The position numbers and the translations under genes are program-made. The notes beneath the pieces are model-generated. The model was not told the DNA's origin, ran no database searches, and saw only the letters and a list, made by a program, of their open reading frames with translations. 64,000 nt of DNA. Origin: Lumnitzera littorea. Its lineage: Eukaryota > Streptophyta > Magnoliopsida > Myrtales > Combretaceae. Location: positions 69,625,581 through 69,689,580 of the forward strand of contig JAMXBB010000006.1 in the NCBI GenBank assembly GCA_024138015.1. Reading direction: 5' to 3'. Positions 12,831 to 23,659 of this stretch are shown here, in pieces; position 1 is the stretch's first letter; every line of letters starts with the position of its first letter.

Positions 12831-12949
12831 AGAGAGGGCCAGTTTAGTAGCAAAACTAAGCTAATAGAACATAACTTGGGACCCAGGCCTAAGGTGCAAG
12901 GGTGTATGTTGTTTAGTAAGATGAAGTTAGAGATGACTATGTTGTAGTA

Positions 12950-13032
12950 AGGTTAGTACGTGTAGGAGATAGTCATGCCTATACTTTGTTTGATACTAAA
13001 GTAATTCACTTGTATGCTTTAAAGAAGTATGT
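12950..13032 (+). pseudogene. Remnant of retrotransposon aspartic protease
   Basis: The translation 'AYTLFDTKVIHLYALKKY' lines up with the active-site segment of gypsy proteases (usually LFDTGA/S followed by a Ser/Thr-rich stretch). The catalytic Asp and Thr are visible but the Gly is replaced. What follows joins almost directly to the middle of RT, so the rest of the protease and the N-terminal half of RT have been deleted, roughly 0.6 kb judged from family layout. Confidence 0.65.
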
Positions 13033-13124
13033 TGATTGAAATAAACTTCTTATAGAGACCTTAGTGTACAAACTAGTGGTTATAACCCCTTTTAGAGGAG
13101 AACAAGTGGTACAACATAAGTTGA

Positions 13125-14031
13125 AATCAAGGTTAAAGAAGAGGATGTGCCAAAAACAAATAATTTCAGAACATGATATGGAATTTATAAGTTTCTAGTG
13201 ATGCCATTCGGATTGACCAACGCACCAGTTGCTTTAATGGATATGATGAATCAGGTGTTCAGGAAATATTTAGATGAATTTGTGGTTGTATTTGTAGACA
13301 ATATCTTAATATACTTGAAAGATAAGGAAAAGCATGCCAAGCATTTAAGGAAGGTACTTTAAACATTGAAAGAGAATTAGCTACATGTAAAGTTAAAGAA
13401 ATGTATGTTTTGGTTGGAGCAAGTAGGATTCCTTGGACATACTGTTTTGAGTGTTGGAGTAATAGTTGACCTTGCAAAAGTAAAAGTAGTAATGGATTGG
13501 GTAAGAGCAACTATAGTAACAGATGTTAGAAGTTTCTTGGGAATGGTGGGCTATTATTGGAGGTTTGTATAGGATTTTTCTAAGATCGTTATGTCATTGC
13601 CATAATTAATGCTTAAGGGAGTTAAATTTGCGTGGAATAATAAGTGTGAGAAAATTTTTCGAGAACTTATGAAGAGGTTAGTGGTAGCTCTTGTATTGAC
13701 AATACTTGATGGAATAGGTGAATATGCAATTTATTGTGATGCTTCAAGGGGTGGTCTAGAACGTGTATTAATGCAAAATGATAAGGTGATTGCTTATGCG
13801 CTAAGACAACTTAGACCACATGAACGGAATTATCGAACTCATGATTTGGAGTTAGCTATAGTATTGTTTTCCCTTAAGTACATTTTTACCCAAAAGGAAT
13901 CAAACATAAGACAGAAGAGATGGTTGGAATTGATAAAGGATTATGATCTCTCAATTCACTATCACCTAAGGAAGGTGAATGTTGTTGCAGATGCCTTAAG
14001 AGGAAAAAGTTCAGTAGTGTTGCAATGCTAA
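13125..14031 (+). pseudogene. Degenerate reverse transcriptase and RNase H (Ty3/gypsy)
   Basis: The frame opens with 'KVKEEDVPK', then MPFGLTNAP at 13,201, a classic gypsy RT motif. The polymerase motif reads FVDN instead of the usual YVDD/FVDD, so a catalytic Asp is gone. The thumb region ('FLGMVGYYWRFV') and the RNase H start ('YCDASRGGLERVL') follow, with 'HDLELAIVLFSLKYIF' carrying the conserved Glu. After 'KYIF' a deletion removes the next RNase H segment, and the text continues with 'NIRQKRWLELIKDYDLSIHY'. The part from 13,609 to 14,031 is open without stops; the part before it has about five, mostly at expected Gln codons. Confidence 0.88.
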
Positions 14032-14239
14032 TCACAGACAAGCGAGAGTTGATTGAAGAAATGGAAATGTTGAGTCTAGATGTGGTGATTAATGGAAGCG
14101 AACCTCTATTGGCAAGTTTAGACATATTACTTACACTTCTTGAAAATATTAAAGAGGCTAAGGAAGGAGATATGGAACTACAAAAGATTCGAAATAATAT
14201 ATAAAAACACCCTAAATTTGGAATTGATGATAAAGAGAT

Positions 14240-15757
14240 ACTAAGGTTTAGAGGAAAGGTATGTGTACCAAAGGATGCAAAAGTTAAGAGATTAAGTTTA
14301 GAGGAGGCTCATGGCATAAGATACTCCTTACATCTTCAAAATAACAAGATGTATAAGGAATTGAAGCAAAAGCTTTGGTGGAATGGAATGAAAGGGGATA
14401 TAGCATAGTACATTTTACAATGTGTCACTTGTTAGAGGGTGAAAGTGGAACTCAAAAGCTAGGTGGATTACTACAACCTCTCCTTATACCTACATGGAAA
14501 TGGGAACACATGACGATGGACTTCATAAGTGGAAATGTGTCACTTGTAGTAGATCGACTTACCAAATCAGTGCATTTTCTAGCATTGAAACAAACTACAA
14601 TTGCACCTCGATTAGCAGAAGTATATTTCAAAGAAGTAATTTGTTTGCATGGAGTTTTAGTGTCAATTATTTCAAATCATGATTCTTGATTTATGTCTCT
14701 TTTTTGGCATTCCTTACAAGCAAAAATGGGAACTAAGGTGGGATTTAGCACTGCATATTATCCACAAAGTGACAAGCAATTAGAACATACTATACAAACT
14801 CTAGAGTATATGCTTAGAACTTGTATATTGGATTTTAAAGGAAGTTAGGATCATGCTTATCAAAATTGTCATTCTATTATTTATTTAGATGTGTAGAATT
14901 GGTAAAATCATATAGAATTGTATAAAACAAGTAAAATTGTAAGCTTATAGAATCGTACATCAAAATTCATAATTATACCAAAATGATTTTATATTTATTT
15001 TAATTAAGAAAAATATTATAAAATTATAAATTCATAGAATTGTATAGTTAACTTGTGATTTTGACACCTATGGTTGGGATGATCACTTACTATTGGTGGA
15101 ATTCGCCTAAAATAATAGTTACCACAACGCCATGCAGATGGCTTCGTATGAGGCATTTTATGGGCAAGTGTAGATTTCCGATCTACTGGGATGAAGTGGG
15201 GAATAAACAAACCATTGGACTAACCATGTTACAAGATATTAAGGAGAAAGGGCAAGTAATAAGGGAACGAATGCGAATAGTACAAAGCTGACAAAAGAGC
15301 TATGCTGATGTGAGAAGAAAGCTACTAGAACTTCAAGTTGGTGATTGGATATTTTTGAAGGTGTCTCCAGTGAAATGTGTATGATGGCTAGTTATCAAGG
15401 GGAAGTTAAGCCCTTAATATGTAGGACCTTACCATATTAAGAGAAGGATTGGAAAGGTCGCTTATGAACTAGAGTTACTAAATAAAATGGTAGGAATTCA
15501 CAATGTTTCTCATGTCTTAACTCTATAGAAGTTTGTAGGTGATCCAAAAACAATATTAGATGTTCCACCATGGGAGTTAAAGAAGAATCTTACATGTGTT
15601 GAGCACCCAGAACGGATTTTGGATACAAGAATATAAAGACTATGAAACAAGGATGTTAAATATGTTAAAGTATTGTGGAGTAGGCATATTGCAGATGAGG
15701 CAACTTAGGAGTCTACAGATCATATGAAAGAACAATACCCTGAGTTGTTTACCTAAG
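14240..15757 (+). pseudogene. Degenerate integrase with chromovirus-type C-terminus, split by G1
   Basis: Integrase inserts the cDNA into the genome. The N-terminal HHCC finger is visible near 14,305-14,430 ('EEAHG', 'KLWWNGMKGDIA', 'ILQCVTC'). The core shows Asp in 'WEHMTMDFISG', Asp in 'IISNHDS' and Glu in 'KQLEHTIQ', so the D-D-E triad is recognisable, though about 40 residues are missing after 'DFISG'. G1 sits between 'FKGS*DH' and the continuation near 15,075. The C-terminal part ('VGDWIFLKVSP', 'YVGPYHIKRRIGKVAYELELL', 'HIADEAT', 'MKEQYPELFT') ends at a TAA at 15,753-15,755. Frameshifts and several stops are present. Confidence 0.87.
14854..15072 (+). mobile_element. MITE-like insertion G1 (about 219 bp) in Gypsy-1 integrase
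   Basis: It interrupts integrase coding sequence. The flanks repeat an imperfect 9-13 bp sequence ('gttaggatca' on the left, 'gttgggatgatca' on the right), compatible with the 9-bp TSD of Mutator-like elements. Its ends are weakly inverted, sharing 'tcaaaat' a few bases in. The reverse complement of G2 matches most of it ('gtaagct', 'agaatcgtacat', 'ttcataatt', 'gtgattttgacacctatgg'). It has no coding capacity. The class is inferred. Confidence 0.6.
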
Positions 15758-15859
15758 ATTATTATTCTATTTACTAAGTAAATGCCCGTAGTAGGAAAAT
15801 ATCTTAAACATAAATAGACCCTTATTTGCGTAAGTAAGTTTCAAGGATGAAATATTTTT

Positions 15860-15876
15860 GTAAGGGGGATAGAATA
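15860..15876 (+). other. Polypurine tract of Gypsy-1
   Basis: 'gtaagggggatagaata' lies immediately before the TGAAGACC start of the 3' LTR. This is where plus-strand DNA priming occurs. Confidence 0.8.
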
Positions 15877-16877
15877 TGAAGACCTTGACTATTCAGTATC
15901 GATTTAGGTTAGGGCGTCTAGAATGATTTAGAGCTTCTAAGAAAAGTTATCTAAATTGAGTATAACTTAAATATGAGGTCACAAAAGTTAGAAGAAGAGT
16001 CCTAGTAAGGTCAATTTCCTAAAATAAAGCTTATATAAAATTTAATTTCAATGAAATGCATTTTTACTGAATACACTTGATAATTATTGGAAATACGATT
16101 TTATGAGTTTATAATTTTACAATTTTTTTTAGTGAAAATGGATGTAAAATTATTTATGTGTAGACTTTTAATAAAATTATGAACTTTTATGTACGATTCT
16201 ACGAGCTTACGATTTTACTGGTTTTGTATGATTATACTGATTCCATGCATTCAAATGAACAGTAAAATCGTGATTTTGACAACTATGGTTCCATATAATC
16301 TAACATGAAGCCATTTGAGACTTAACCATTTGGTGGAAAGAGGAAGCTTATCGACGAGGAGTGGTGGTAAGAGGGTTGTAAGAAAGTTGTTCGCTAGTGA
16401 GTGATCTTTTTGTACCTGATTTTTATTAATTTCTTGAAAATAGCAAAAAAAAAAAAAATTATGGAAATTGGTTTCATGAAGTAATTTTGCATGTTCTTTA
16501 TGGTGATAATTTTATTTTATTGAAATATTAATGATTTATGGTATTTGCTTAAGAAATGACCCTTTTATTATGAATTTTTAATTAATTTTTCAAAATGTTA
16601 AATAGTGTTGTTTCAGCTTGGAAATTTTTCTATAACATACTTATATTAAGTATTAAATTATAGTAATAAGAATTTTCGAAAATCTCCATGTTAACTATTT
16701 CTTATAATTTAATTAGATTAATTTGATAGTCTTTCTATTAAAGGAAATAATGAGTTTTAAGGAAATTTTTAGATGAAACTTATATAAAGTGATTTCTAGT
16801 AAATTATGATGATAGTATAAGTATTATACCTTGTCCATAAATTTAAATGTGGATATATACCTATTTTATGTTGATTT
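15877..16877 (+). mobile_element. Gypsy-1 3' LTR, left part
   Basis: Starts TGAAGACCTTGAC, like the 5' LTR. It follows that LTR closely up to about 16,090 and again from 16,289, with 'gaagaagagtcct' and 'gtataagtattatacc' among the shared blocks. Between these points the 5' LTR has about 460 bases that are replaced here by G2. It stops at the target site of E1. Confidence 0.85.
16094..16288 (-). mobile_element. MITE-like insertion G2, related to G1
   Basis: Absent from the 5' LTR and homologous to the reverse complement of G1. The right end 'aatcgtgattttgacaac' and the left end 'tacgattttatgag' share an inverted 'acgatttta', so a terminal inverted repeat is partly preserved. Its arrival was accompanied by loss of LTR sequence, so no TSD can be read. 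Confidence 0.55.
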
Positions 16878-19800
16878 TGTCACAACCCGAAGAAGTAGTC
16901 AAGTTGTGGTAGTACCATCATGTACTATGAGAAGATTCTAGATTAGGTGCCACTCTTGATTAGGAACCTTCGACACACTATACAAGGCATCTACATAATC
17001 CTATCTCTCATTTCGAGGCTTGTATCAAGTAACTAATACAGCATTAAATATAAACTAAATTATCATAGATAAATTTAACTTACTTTAGTGGGGTTCGACG
17101 TTCTTCGATTAAAGATAACATAAAATTAAGAGAGTCCAAATAACATATATAAGTCCACTTGAGTTCTCTTCTTTCTTCTAGTAACCCTAAAGCCAGTAGT
17201 ATTAACCTTGAGTATCTTATAGCTTAGGTTTAACCATAGATCTTGATGCAACAACAAACTATAAGGGGGTAAGTTACAACTACTTAGTAAGTAACCTTCT
17301 TATCCTACCAACAACCAAGTTAATTAAACAAGCATCTACAACGTAAACAAGGATATGAGATGCAAACATTGTATACGGCTTGCTAGCGACTATATAAAGC
17401 ACGGTATTGCACCCACTATTGCCTAATTAGGAAGTATTTAAACATTTTAGGACCTGGGTCTCTACATCTATCATCCAAATGAATACAATCTCTTTCTTAG
17501 TATACCTAAAGCAACAGACATGGCTTAACCTTAAGTAGAGGGTGGCGTTCCCTTAAACTAAGTAGATCTTAAGGGTTGAGGCAAGAACATATCGTACAAG
17601 TATGTCGTATAAAAACAACAATAACATATAACAATAATGGATCCAATATGCAGGATCTCCTACTCCATTGCATAGTGTTAACGCCCTTTACAATTAATAC
17701 ATAAACGTGCAATGTATGACTGATTTTCATTAAGGTTGAATAGTTATTATTCTGTTTCATAGGTGACCAACTAAATATATATGATAGACATTGTAAGTCC
17801 TATTTACTAATGCAACGACCAATTCTTGGTTCAGATATATTAACATATTTTAGCAAACAATTTCAACTAATCCAATCACGTACATATAACCTAACCCCCT
17901 ATAGAGTCATTTCATAAATATATATAGTTAATCGATGCTCTACTCTACAAGCATAAACAAGATAAGATAGGGATCGATATACTCACTCAACCATAAAGTC
18001 TAACAGTGCCAGTAGTCCTTGACTACATCAATCTCAGGGTCTAGGTCACCTAAAAGATACAATTAAGGTACATAAGTACTCATACTAACTATTTATTCTT
18101 TCTTATCCTAGATTCTTATCTTAACTGTTTTGATATTTTGGTCATAGTTTCTTCATTTTAAGTCCATTTTTAATGATCTTACAGTCATTTTTTATAGTTT
18201 TCAAGTGTTCTTTCATTTGGTGAGGTCATTTTGGACATTTGGATTGGTAAAGTTTTTGTTTAGACTCAATTAGGTTCGTTGGTCAAAGGACTATTTTGAC
18301 TATTTTAGGATTTTGGCCTAGTTTTGGGATTTAGGCTTAGTTTTGGGCCTTAGGACTTACATGTAACTTCTTAAGCCTTTAGTTAAGTGTTTTTAACTAG
18401 AATTTTCTACCTGAATTCAATAACTTTTGATTTGGGCCTTTTTATTATTCTAGTAGGCCTAAATGGGCTTTTTTCACTAGTTTAAGACTTTAATTGGTTA
18501 GGGGGCCTATAGGGGGTTTCCTATATGGGCCTTAGGACTTAATGAGCCTCTTATGTTTTAATTAATTGACTTTCAATTTTTCATATTAGATTTGGTCACA
18601 TATATTTAGGGCTTAAATTTTAATTCTTTTAGGGTCTTTTGGGCTTGTTTTGCACTTTAAGGTCTTAAGTGCAACCATATTCACCTTTTTGTGCCTAAAC
18701 CCATTTTATGCCCTAAGTTAGGTCCAATTTTACTAAAATTACAAATCTGGTTATTGGTGCTAAAATGACCTTTAACTCTATTCTTAAGCCCTTAATTAGT
18801 AACTAAGCTAGTTTAAGTCATTGACTCATTACTACCCTACTTGATTAATCACTACCTAAATCATACTTGGCACTAAATAATCATGTCATTAGACTAATAA
18901 ATTAAAATCTATAGATCTTAACCCATCATGCAGGTGGCACCTACGATGATGTTTTAGGCATCTTTATTACACTTTTCACATACTACTTGTTTTAAGCGCT
19001 TCTTCTATCTTAATCATGTTTTCTCCTAAATTAAGTTGTATATTCATCAAATGTAAGGAAAATAGATTGGATAAAACTCCAATAAGGGTGGTAGCATGCA
19101 TAGGAAGCAAGAGTCAGTGGACTCTTTTTGATGATTTTCCACTAAACCTTACTGACTATCAACTTATACTATATGTGTGCATTATCCTAACAAACCCTTC
19201 ATATCACCATTGTAAAACTCTAAACTAATGTGTTTATAAGTGTGTGTGCACCTAAAATGTGGAAACTTAGCATGATGTAGAGTTTAAAACTAAGGAAAAA
19301 CAAGATTGTTTGACTTATTGAACTTAAGAAGTGAGTCCTCCTTACTGAGTGTGTATTGTGAGCTTATGAGGAGAGTGGGGTATGTGTGTGTGTGTTAGCT
19401 AGCTTGGGGAGTGTGTGTGTGTGTCAACTAACTTGAGGAGTATGTGTGGGTGGCATATGGCTTAGTGGTTGGTGGTTTGGGGGTGTGGTGGTGGCGGTAG
19501 AGTAGCTAATGGTGGGGTGTGTAATGGTGGATGGTGGGGTTTTTTTTGAAGTAAGGTTTGAGAGTAGTTTTTGGAAAGTGTTTCAAGGGTGATTTGTGAG
19601 AAGTGTTATGTGATGAAAATGAGAGTTGGATGGGGATTATGGTAGGTGCAAGAGGGAGAGAGAGAGGGGATAATGTATGTGTGTTTTGGGAAATAAGGTA
19701 CATGGTCTCTTTTTGGGACTTTGTTCTTGTTTGCTTTTTGCCAAATGGGGAAAGACCTTGTTTCCCCATGATACGTGATATTTTTATGCCTTAATTAATC

Positions 19801-20408
19801 TTATGTACTTTAGTCCTTAATGATGTTAGACTTGTTGCCAATTAAGATGTAATGAGGGGTAGTTTTGGTTTAAGGTTTTCTTAAAGTAATTAATATTGAT
19901 TAAGCACAATTAGTCATGCTAAGCATAATTAGGAAAGGTTTAGGATTTTGTCATGTTTTGTTCCTTACCTTAGTTAGTTCAAGGGTTTTACACGTGTACC
20001 TAGGATTTTCCTTATGGTTTTGTGTTCATTTATAGTTATTGATCTAGTATGCACTCAGAACCTAAGGTTTTAGGTAATTGGTGAATCCGATTACTTTTAT
20101 GAATGGTTTAGTTATATCATTAGGGTTTCTTTATCATATGAGGATCTTTGATCCTCCAATAGCGGTTTGACAATTCTTCTAAGGTTTTGTTATTGTTCTA
20201 GGGTTTCTTGAGTATTAGAGTTTTTAAGGTTTTACACGAATAGTTAAGGTTTCAAGGTTTTATTTGTCCTAGGGTATTTAGCTTATTAATTAGGGCTTGA
20301 TTCTTTTTAGTTAGGGTTTTCTTCATCATACTTGAGTGGGTTTAGGGATTATTCATTGACTTTCTTATTCAACTCCACTTTTGGTTACTAAAATCTAGAG
20401 GGTTTACA
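16878..20408 (-). mobile_element. Solo LTR E1 (3,531 bp, antisense), TSD GATTT
   Basis: On the plus strand it begins TGTCACAACCCG and ends AGAGGGTTTACA. Perfect GATTT copies flank it (16,873-16,877 and 20,409-20,413), and the interrupted Gypsy-1 LTR continues on both sides as in the 5' copy. Its reverse complement starts TGTAAACCC, like families C and D. It aligns along its length with E2. It contains GT-rich repeats (19,383-19,440), several telo-box motifs near its 5' end (20,120-20,320) and an acceptor-like site near 17,242. The open frames inside, such as 19,506-19,769, are composition artefacts. Confidence 0.9.
19383..19440. repeat. GT microsatellite in a short direct repeat
   Basis: Two copies of a roughly 30-base unit: a (GT)n run followed by 'tagctagcttggggag' in the first and 'caactaacttgaggag' in the second. 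E2 keeps a GT-rich equivalent near 36,105-36,260. Confidence 0.75.
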
Positions 20409-21511
20409 GATTTTCGATAAAATTGGGCTAAAAATAGTATTTTTGGAAAGATTATATAATATGCTAATTTGGTAGTTTTTATGGTCAGAACTTAGATTAT
20501 ATAATTTTGTGAGTTTATAACATTTTTAATGAGATTAATTGACTATATATACAAATTATTATCTTATTTTCTCATGTTACTTATATTTAAGATAATATGG
20601 TAAATTTAGTAACTTGCGATAAAGGTGTTATAGTGACATAACATTGGGTAGCTTTAATTTGATATGAATCTACTTATTGGTCTTAACTTAGTGTGATTAA
20701 TATAAAGAAGTAGCTCTTAAGGTAACATGATTGTTGGGTGTATTGAGAGACTAAATTATAACCAAAATTAGAGAATACAGTTAGTCACATTTATGCCACT
20801 AAGCTTTGACATGGAATCTAAAGGTATAGCTAAGTTTCTAGACTGACTGAGAGTTAGGATATATATGGATAACATTTGTTTAGGAGTTTTAAAAATAGCT
20901 TGAATCAAAGGGTAATTTAGAGACTAATTCAAAGGCTAGATCAAAGACTGGATAAGAAGTATGTTAACTTAAATACACATTTTAAACTGTAAACCCTAGT
21001 TGTAAATAAGTTCCTACCTAGTCTATAGTTGATAGTGGTACTATGTGTATATCTTTTAAGTAATATAGTTGAGGAAGATCATGGTCTCAATGCATAGACT
21101 TGAGATCACTATTGATACCATGTAAGTGGATTTAACCTGTGCTTAGAGTAAATTTGTTGCTACTCATAACATTTTGTTGTTTGATGCTGTGTTGATTGTA
21201 TATAGCTATATCTTGGTTGAACTAATGTGCTATTGTGTTAGATGTTGATATGGTGTTTATAAATGATTGTATAAACTTGGAGGGAGGAGTGATTGCTAAC
21301 TTAATCTATTGGGTGTTCACTTAAGTGAACCCTATAAGATAATAGATTTCCATTAGGGAGAGTCTAAAAACTAGACTTGGATATCTAAGTTAAATAAGAC
21401 TTAAAAACGGGTTGTATTGGATGACATACTTAGTTGTTGATGCATAGAATGACATGGCATGGCATAACATGAAAAGAGACCTATACATTGGAATTTTCAA
21501 TGTATGAAGTT

Positions 21512-21649
21512 TTCAATAGTTAAAAAACAATGGTTGTACAAACTTGGTTTTAAAGCATATAGGTTTGCATTGTTGGAGCATTCAGTAGTTAAAAAACAAT
21601 GGTTGTACCAACTTGGTTTTAAGGCATATAGGTTTGCATTGTTGGAGCA
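21512..21649 (+). repeat. 69-bp tandem duplication specific to the 3' LTR
   Basis: Two adjacent 69-base units start 'ttcaatagtt' and 'ttcagtagtt' and each end 'gttggagca'. The 5' LTR has one copy (about 7,874-7,943). Because 69 is a multiple of three, the duplication creates an apparently repetitive open frame at 21,504-21,722 that is not a gene. Confidence 0.9.
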
Positions 21650-22019
21650 ACCAAACTACTCTTTACAGTATGATTTAACAAAACTAAGGTTAGGGGTCTT
21701 ACTCTTAGACTGCTCTATTTAATCACTATTATCCTAATGCTCGAATATGTTGACTAACCGAATGTGTAAGCTAAGAGAGCTTAGGATACTAGTACCAATG
21801 TATGCTATGTGCATGAGCATAGCATATCTCATTACTAGCAACAAATACTTAGCTTGGTTGTTGCATGAGTTAAGTTGAATCTATCGTTCATGAATGTATT
21901 GTTTGTGCTATGATAATGTTTGTATTGTATTGTTTGTTATCTATCATCACTTAGCTTCATAAGCTGAGGGGATAAAATGTTTTATCTTTTGGTTAGTAGG
22001 AACTTGAACAGCCTAACAC

Positions 22020-22053
22020 TAGGGTAGGGTAGGGTAGGGTAGGGTGGGGTGGG
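22020..22053 (+). repeat. (TAGGG)n microsatellite
   Basis: Five tandem TAGGG units followed by degenerate GGGTG units. The matching 5' LTR position (near 8,325) has only 'attaagggagatg', so it arose by local expansion. It is not the plant telomere unit TTTAGGG. Confidence 0.85.
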
Positions 22054-22238
22054 TGATGATGTATTTTGAGAGCGATAGTCAGAGTCAACATCTTTTGGAT
22101 GGAACCTACACTAAATCAAAGTCCTACTATTCTGAAGTTGAAAAAAAAAAAGTTCATGTTTAATGTAAAAAGTGAACTATACATATAAGTTATAAACTAA
22201 AGATTCAACAGCACTCCATTATAGCATCCCTTTTGTCA

Positions 22239-23659
22239 TGGCCAAAGAACATGTATGTAGAATTGAAGCGTGAACCTCTATTTGCAATAATTCTTCAAAA
22301 ATTAACTTGAATTGATATACAAGGGGATCACGACATGGGATCACGGTCATAGAGTATGGGCATGATCCTGCACTTTGTTTAAATTCTTCAAATTTAATTG
22401 AAATTGAGGACGTAAGATCCATGACTAAGGAACATAACCGTGATCTTTACCCATGATCTACTATGGACTTCATTTCTTGCTTAAATTTCCTTCCTTTCAA
22501 TTCCCTAATCAATGCTCTTCTTCATTTTAGCTTTGAAACCTGATAAAAATCTTCAAAAATTCATTGATGTTCCTAAAATCCCTGAAAATGAAATATAAAA
22601 AAATTAAGCCCTAAATTGCTATAAAGTTTACTTAATTGATATAAAAAATTGTGCAAAATCATCCTAAAACATCTATGCTAAATGAGTGTTGTTAAATTCC
22701 CTCACACTCAAACTCTTGCTTGTCCTTAAGCAAAACAATTGAAATATCACAACAAAAATATCTTAAGGATAAGATCATAAAAAATTTCATTAAAAAACTA
22801 CACCTTCGAATTAAGGAGCCTCATGATTTTTTCTTTGAAATTGCCCTTTTCTCCTAAACTTGATAATGCTCTTAGAACACTTGAATATTCATGCTTTAAG
22901 AACTATTACATTTCAACAATCCATTTTGATAATTCAAAGTTAGCCTTATCACTTAAACAAAAACTAAACAAAAGATCAAAATGAATATTAACAAGTTAAG
23001 AAAAAGTTACAGAAATTTAATTACTCTAATTCAAGAGGAGAGGAATCTTCCTTAAACTAGTTTTATTATGAAAACTTAGATTGGATGCATGTTACATCAA
23101 CTCATCTTTTGATCATCTCTTTACTTCTTTCAATTTTCATTAGAAGGCTTCTTTAGTCCAAATTGATTCGTTTATCTAAGCTTATTAGCATTGGGAGGGA
23201 ACATCACTCTTTTGACAAACCAAGGTCGATCTTTGCTAATTTAGCCATTATATTAGTTGGTATTGCTTACGGAAAGCTCCTTGCTCTTTTAAGGGACTAA
23301 GGCTAATCTTTGGCAATTTTTAATTTCCTTTTTACATTTGGTTGTGGGAGAGAATCTTCCTCTTTTGAGGAGCCAAGATCGACCCTTACTAATTTTTAGC
23401 AATTCTTTTCTTATTTCATGTGTCTAATTACACTTAAATTGTATATTGTCCTCAATGTATATTATCATGGCAACATAAAATAACCATAAAATGAGAGGAA
23501 GAAAAGATGGAAAGAAATTAGGACATCCCTAATTTTTGGCATTGATCTTGAAAATTTTTTAAGTCTAGAATCTTGAATTTAATTCGATTAGATTAAGCTT
23601 GAAGTTTTCTTTGTAGCTATCATAACCTAGAGGGGAGGGAGGGGGTGGGGGTGGCGGGG
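22239..23659 (-). mobile_element. Athila-like element F, 3' portion
   Basis: Read on the minus strand it has 'cattgaggacaatatacaat' followed by 'ttgcttaaggacaagcaag', text that in Athila elements lies between the env-like ORF and the 3' LTR (from memory of the family). Further on come repeated 'catgatc/gatcatg' motifs that also occur at 39,240-39,430. No domain is encoded here. Exact LTR borders cannot be fixed. The right edge borders LTR E2 in a G-rich tract (23,629-23,682). Confidence 0.6.

Larger units (their letters stand above)
5511..22238 (+). mobile_element. Gypsy-1: degenerate Ty3/gypsy chromovirus-type retrotransposon (Tekay/Del-like)
   Basis: An old element with LTRs at 5,511-8,615 and 15,877-22,238 (the latter interrupted), a PBS at 8,625, gag, protease, RT/RNase H and integrase remnants in the usual Ty3/gypsy order, and a PPT just before the 3' LTR. 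The C-terminal integrase extension ending near 15,755 has the shape seen in Tekay/Del chromoviruses; the lineage call is from memory of that family. All frames are broken. Later insertions inside it are solo LTR C1, MITE-like G1 and G2, and solo LTR E1. Without these the element would be about 10 kb. Confidence 0.85.
20409..22238 (+). mobile_element. Gypsy-1 3' LTR, right part (3' end missing)
   Basis: Continues the LTR after E1 and matches 6,755-8,515 of the 5' LTR. Homology ends at 'gcatcccttttgtca', 100 bases short of the 5' LTR end. The sequence beyond is Athila-like rather than the expected rest of LTR A1, so this junction was made by a deletion or rearrangement. Confidence 0.82.

Noticed and set aside
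22020..22053. Interstitial telomere repeat
   Set aside because: The unit is TAGGG, not the plant telomere unit TTTAGGG, and it is explained by local expansion inside an LTR.
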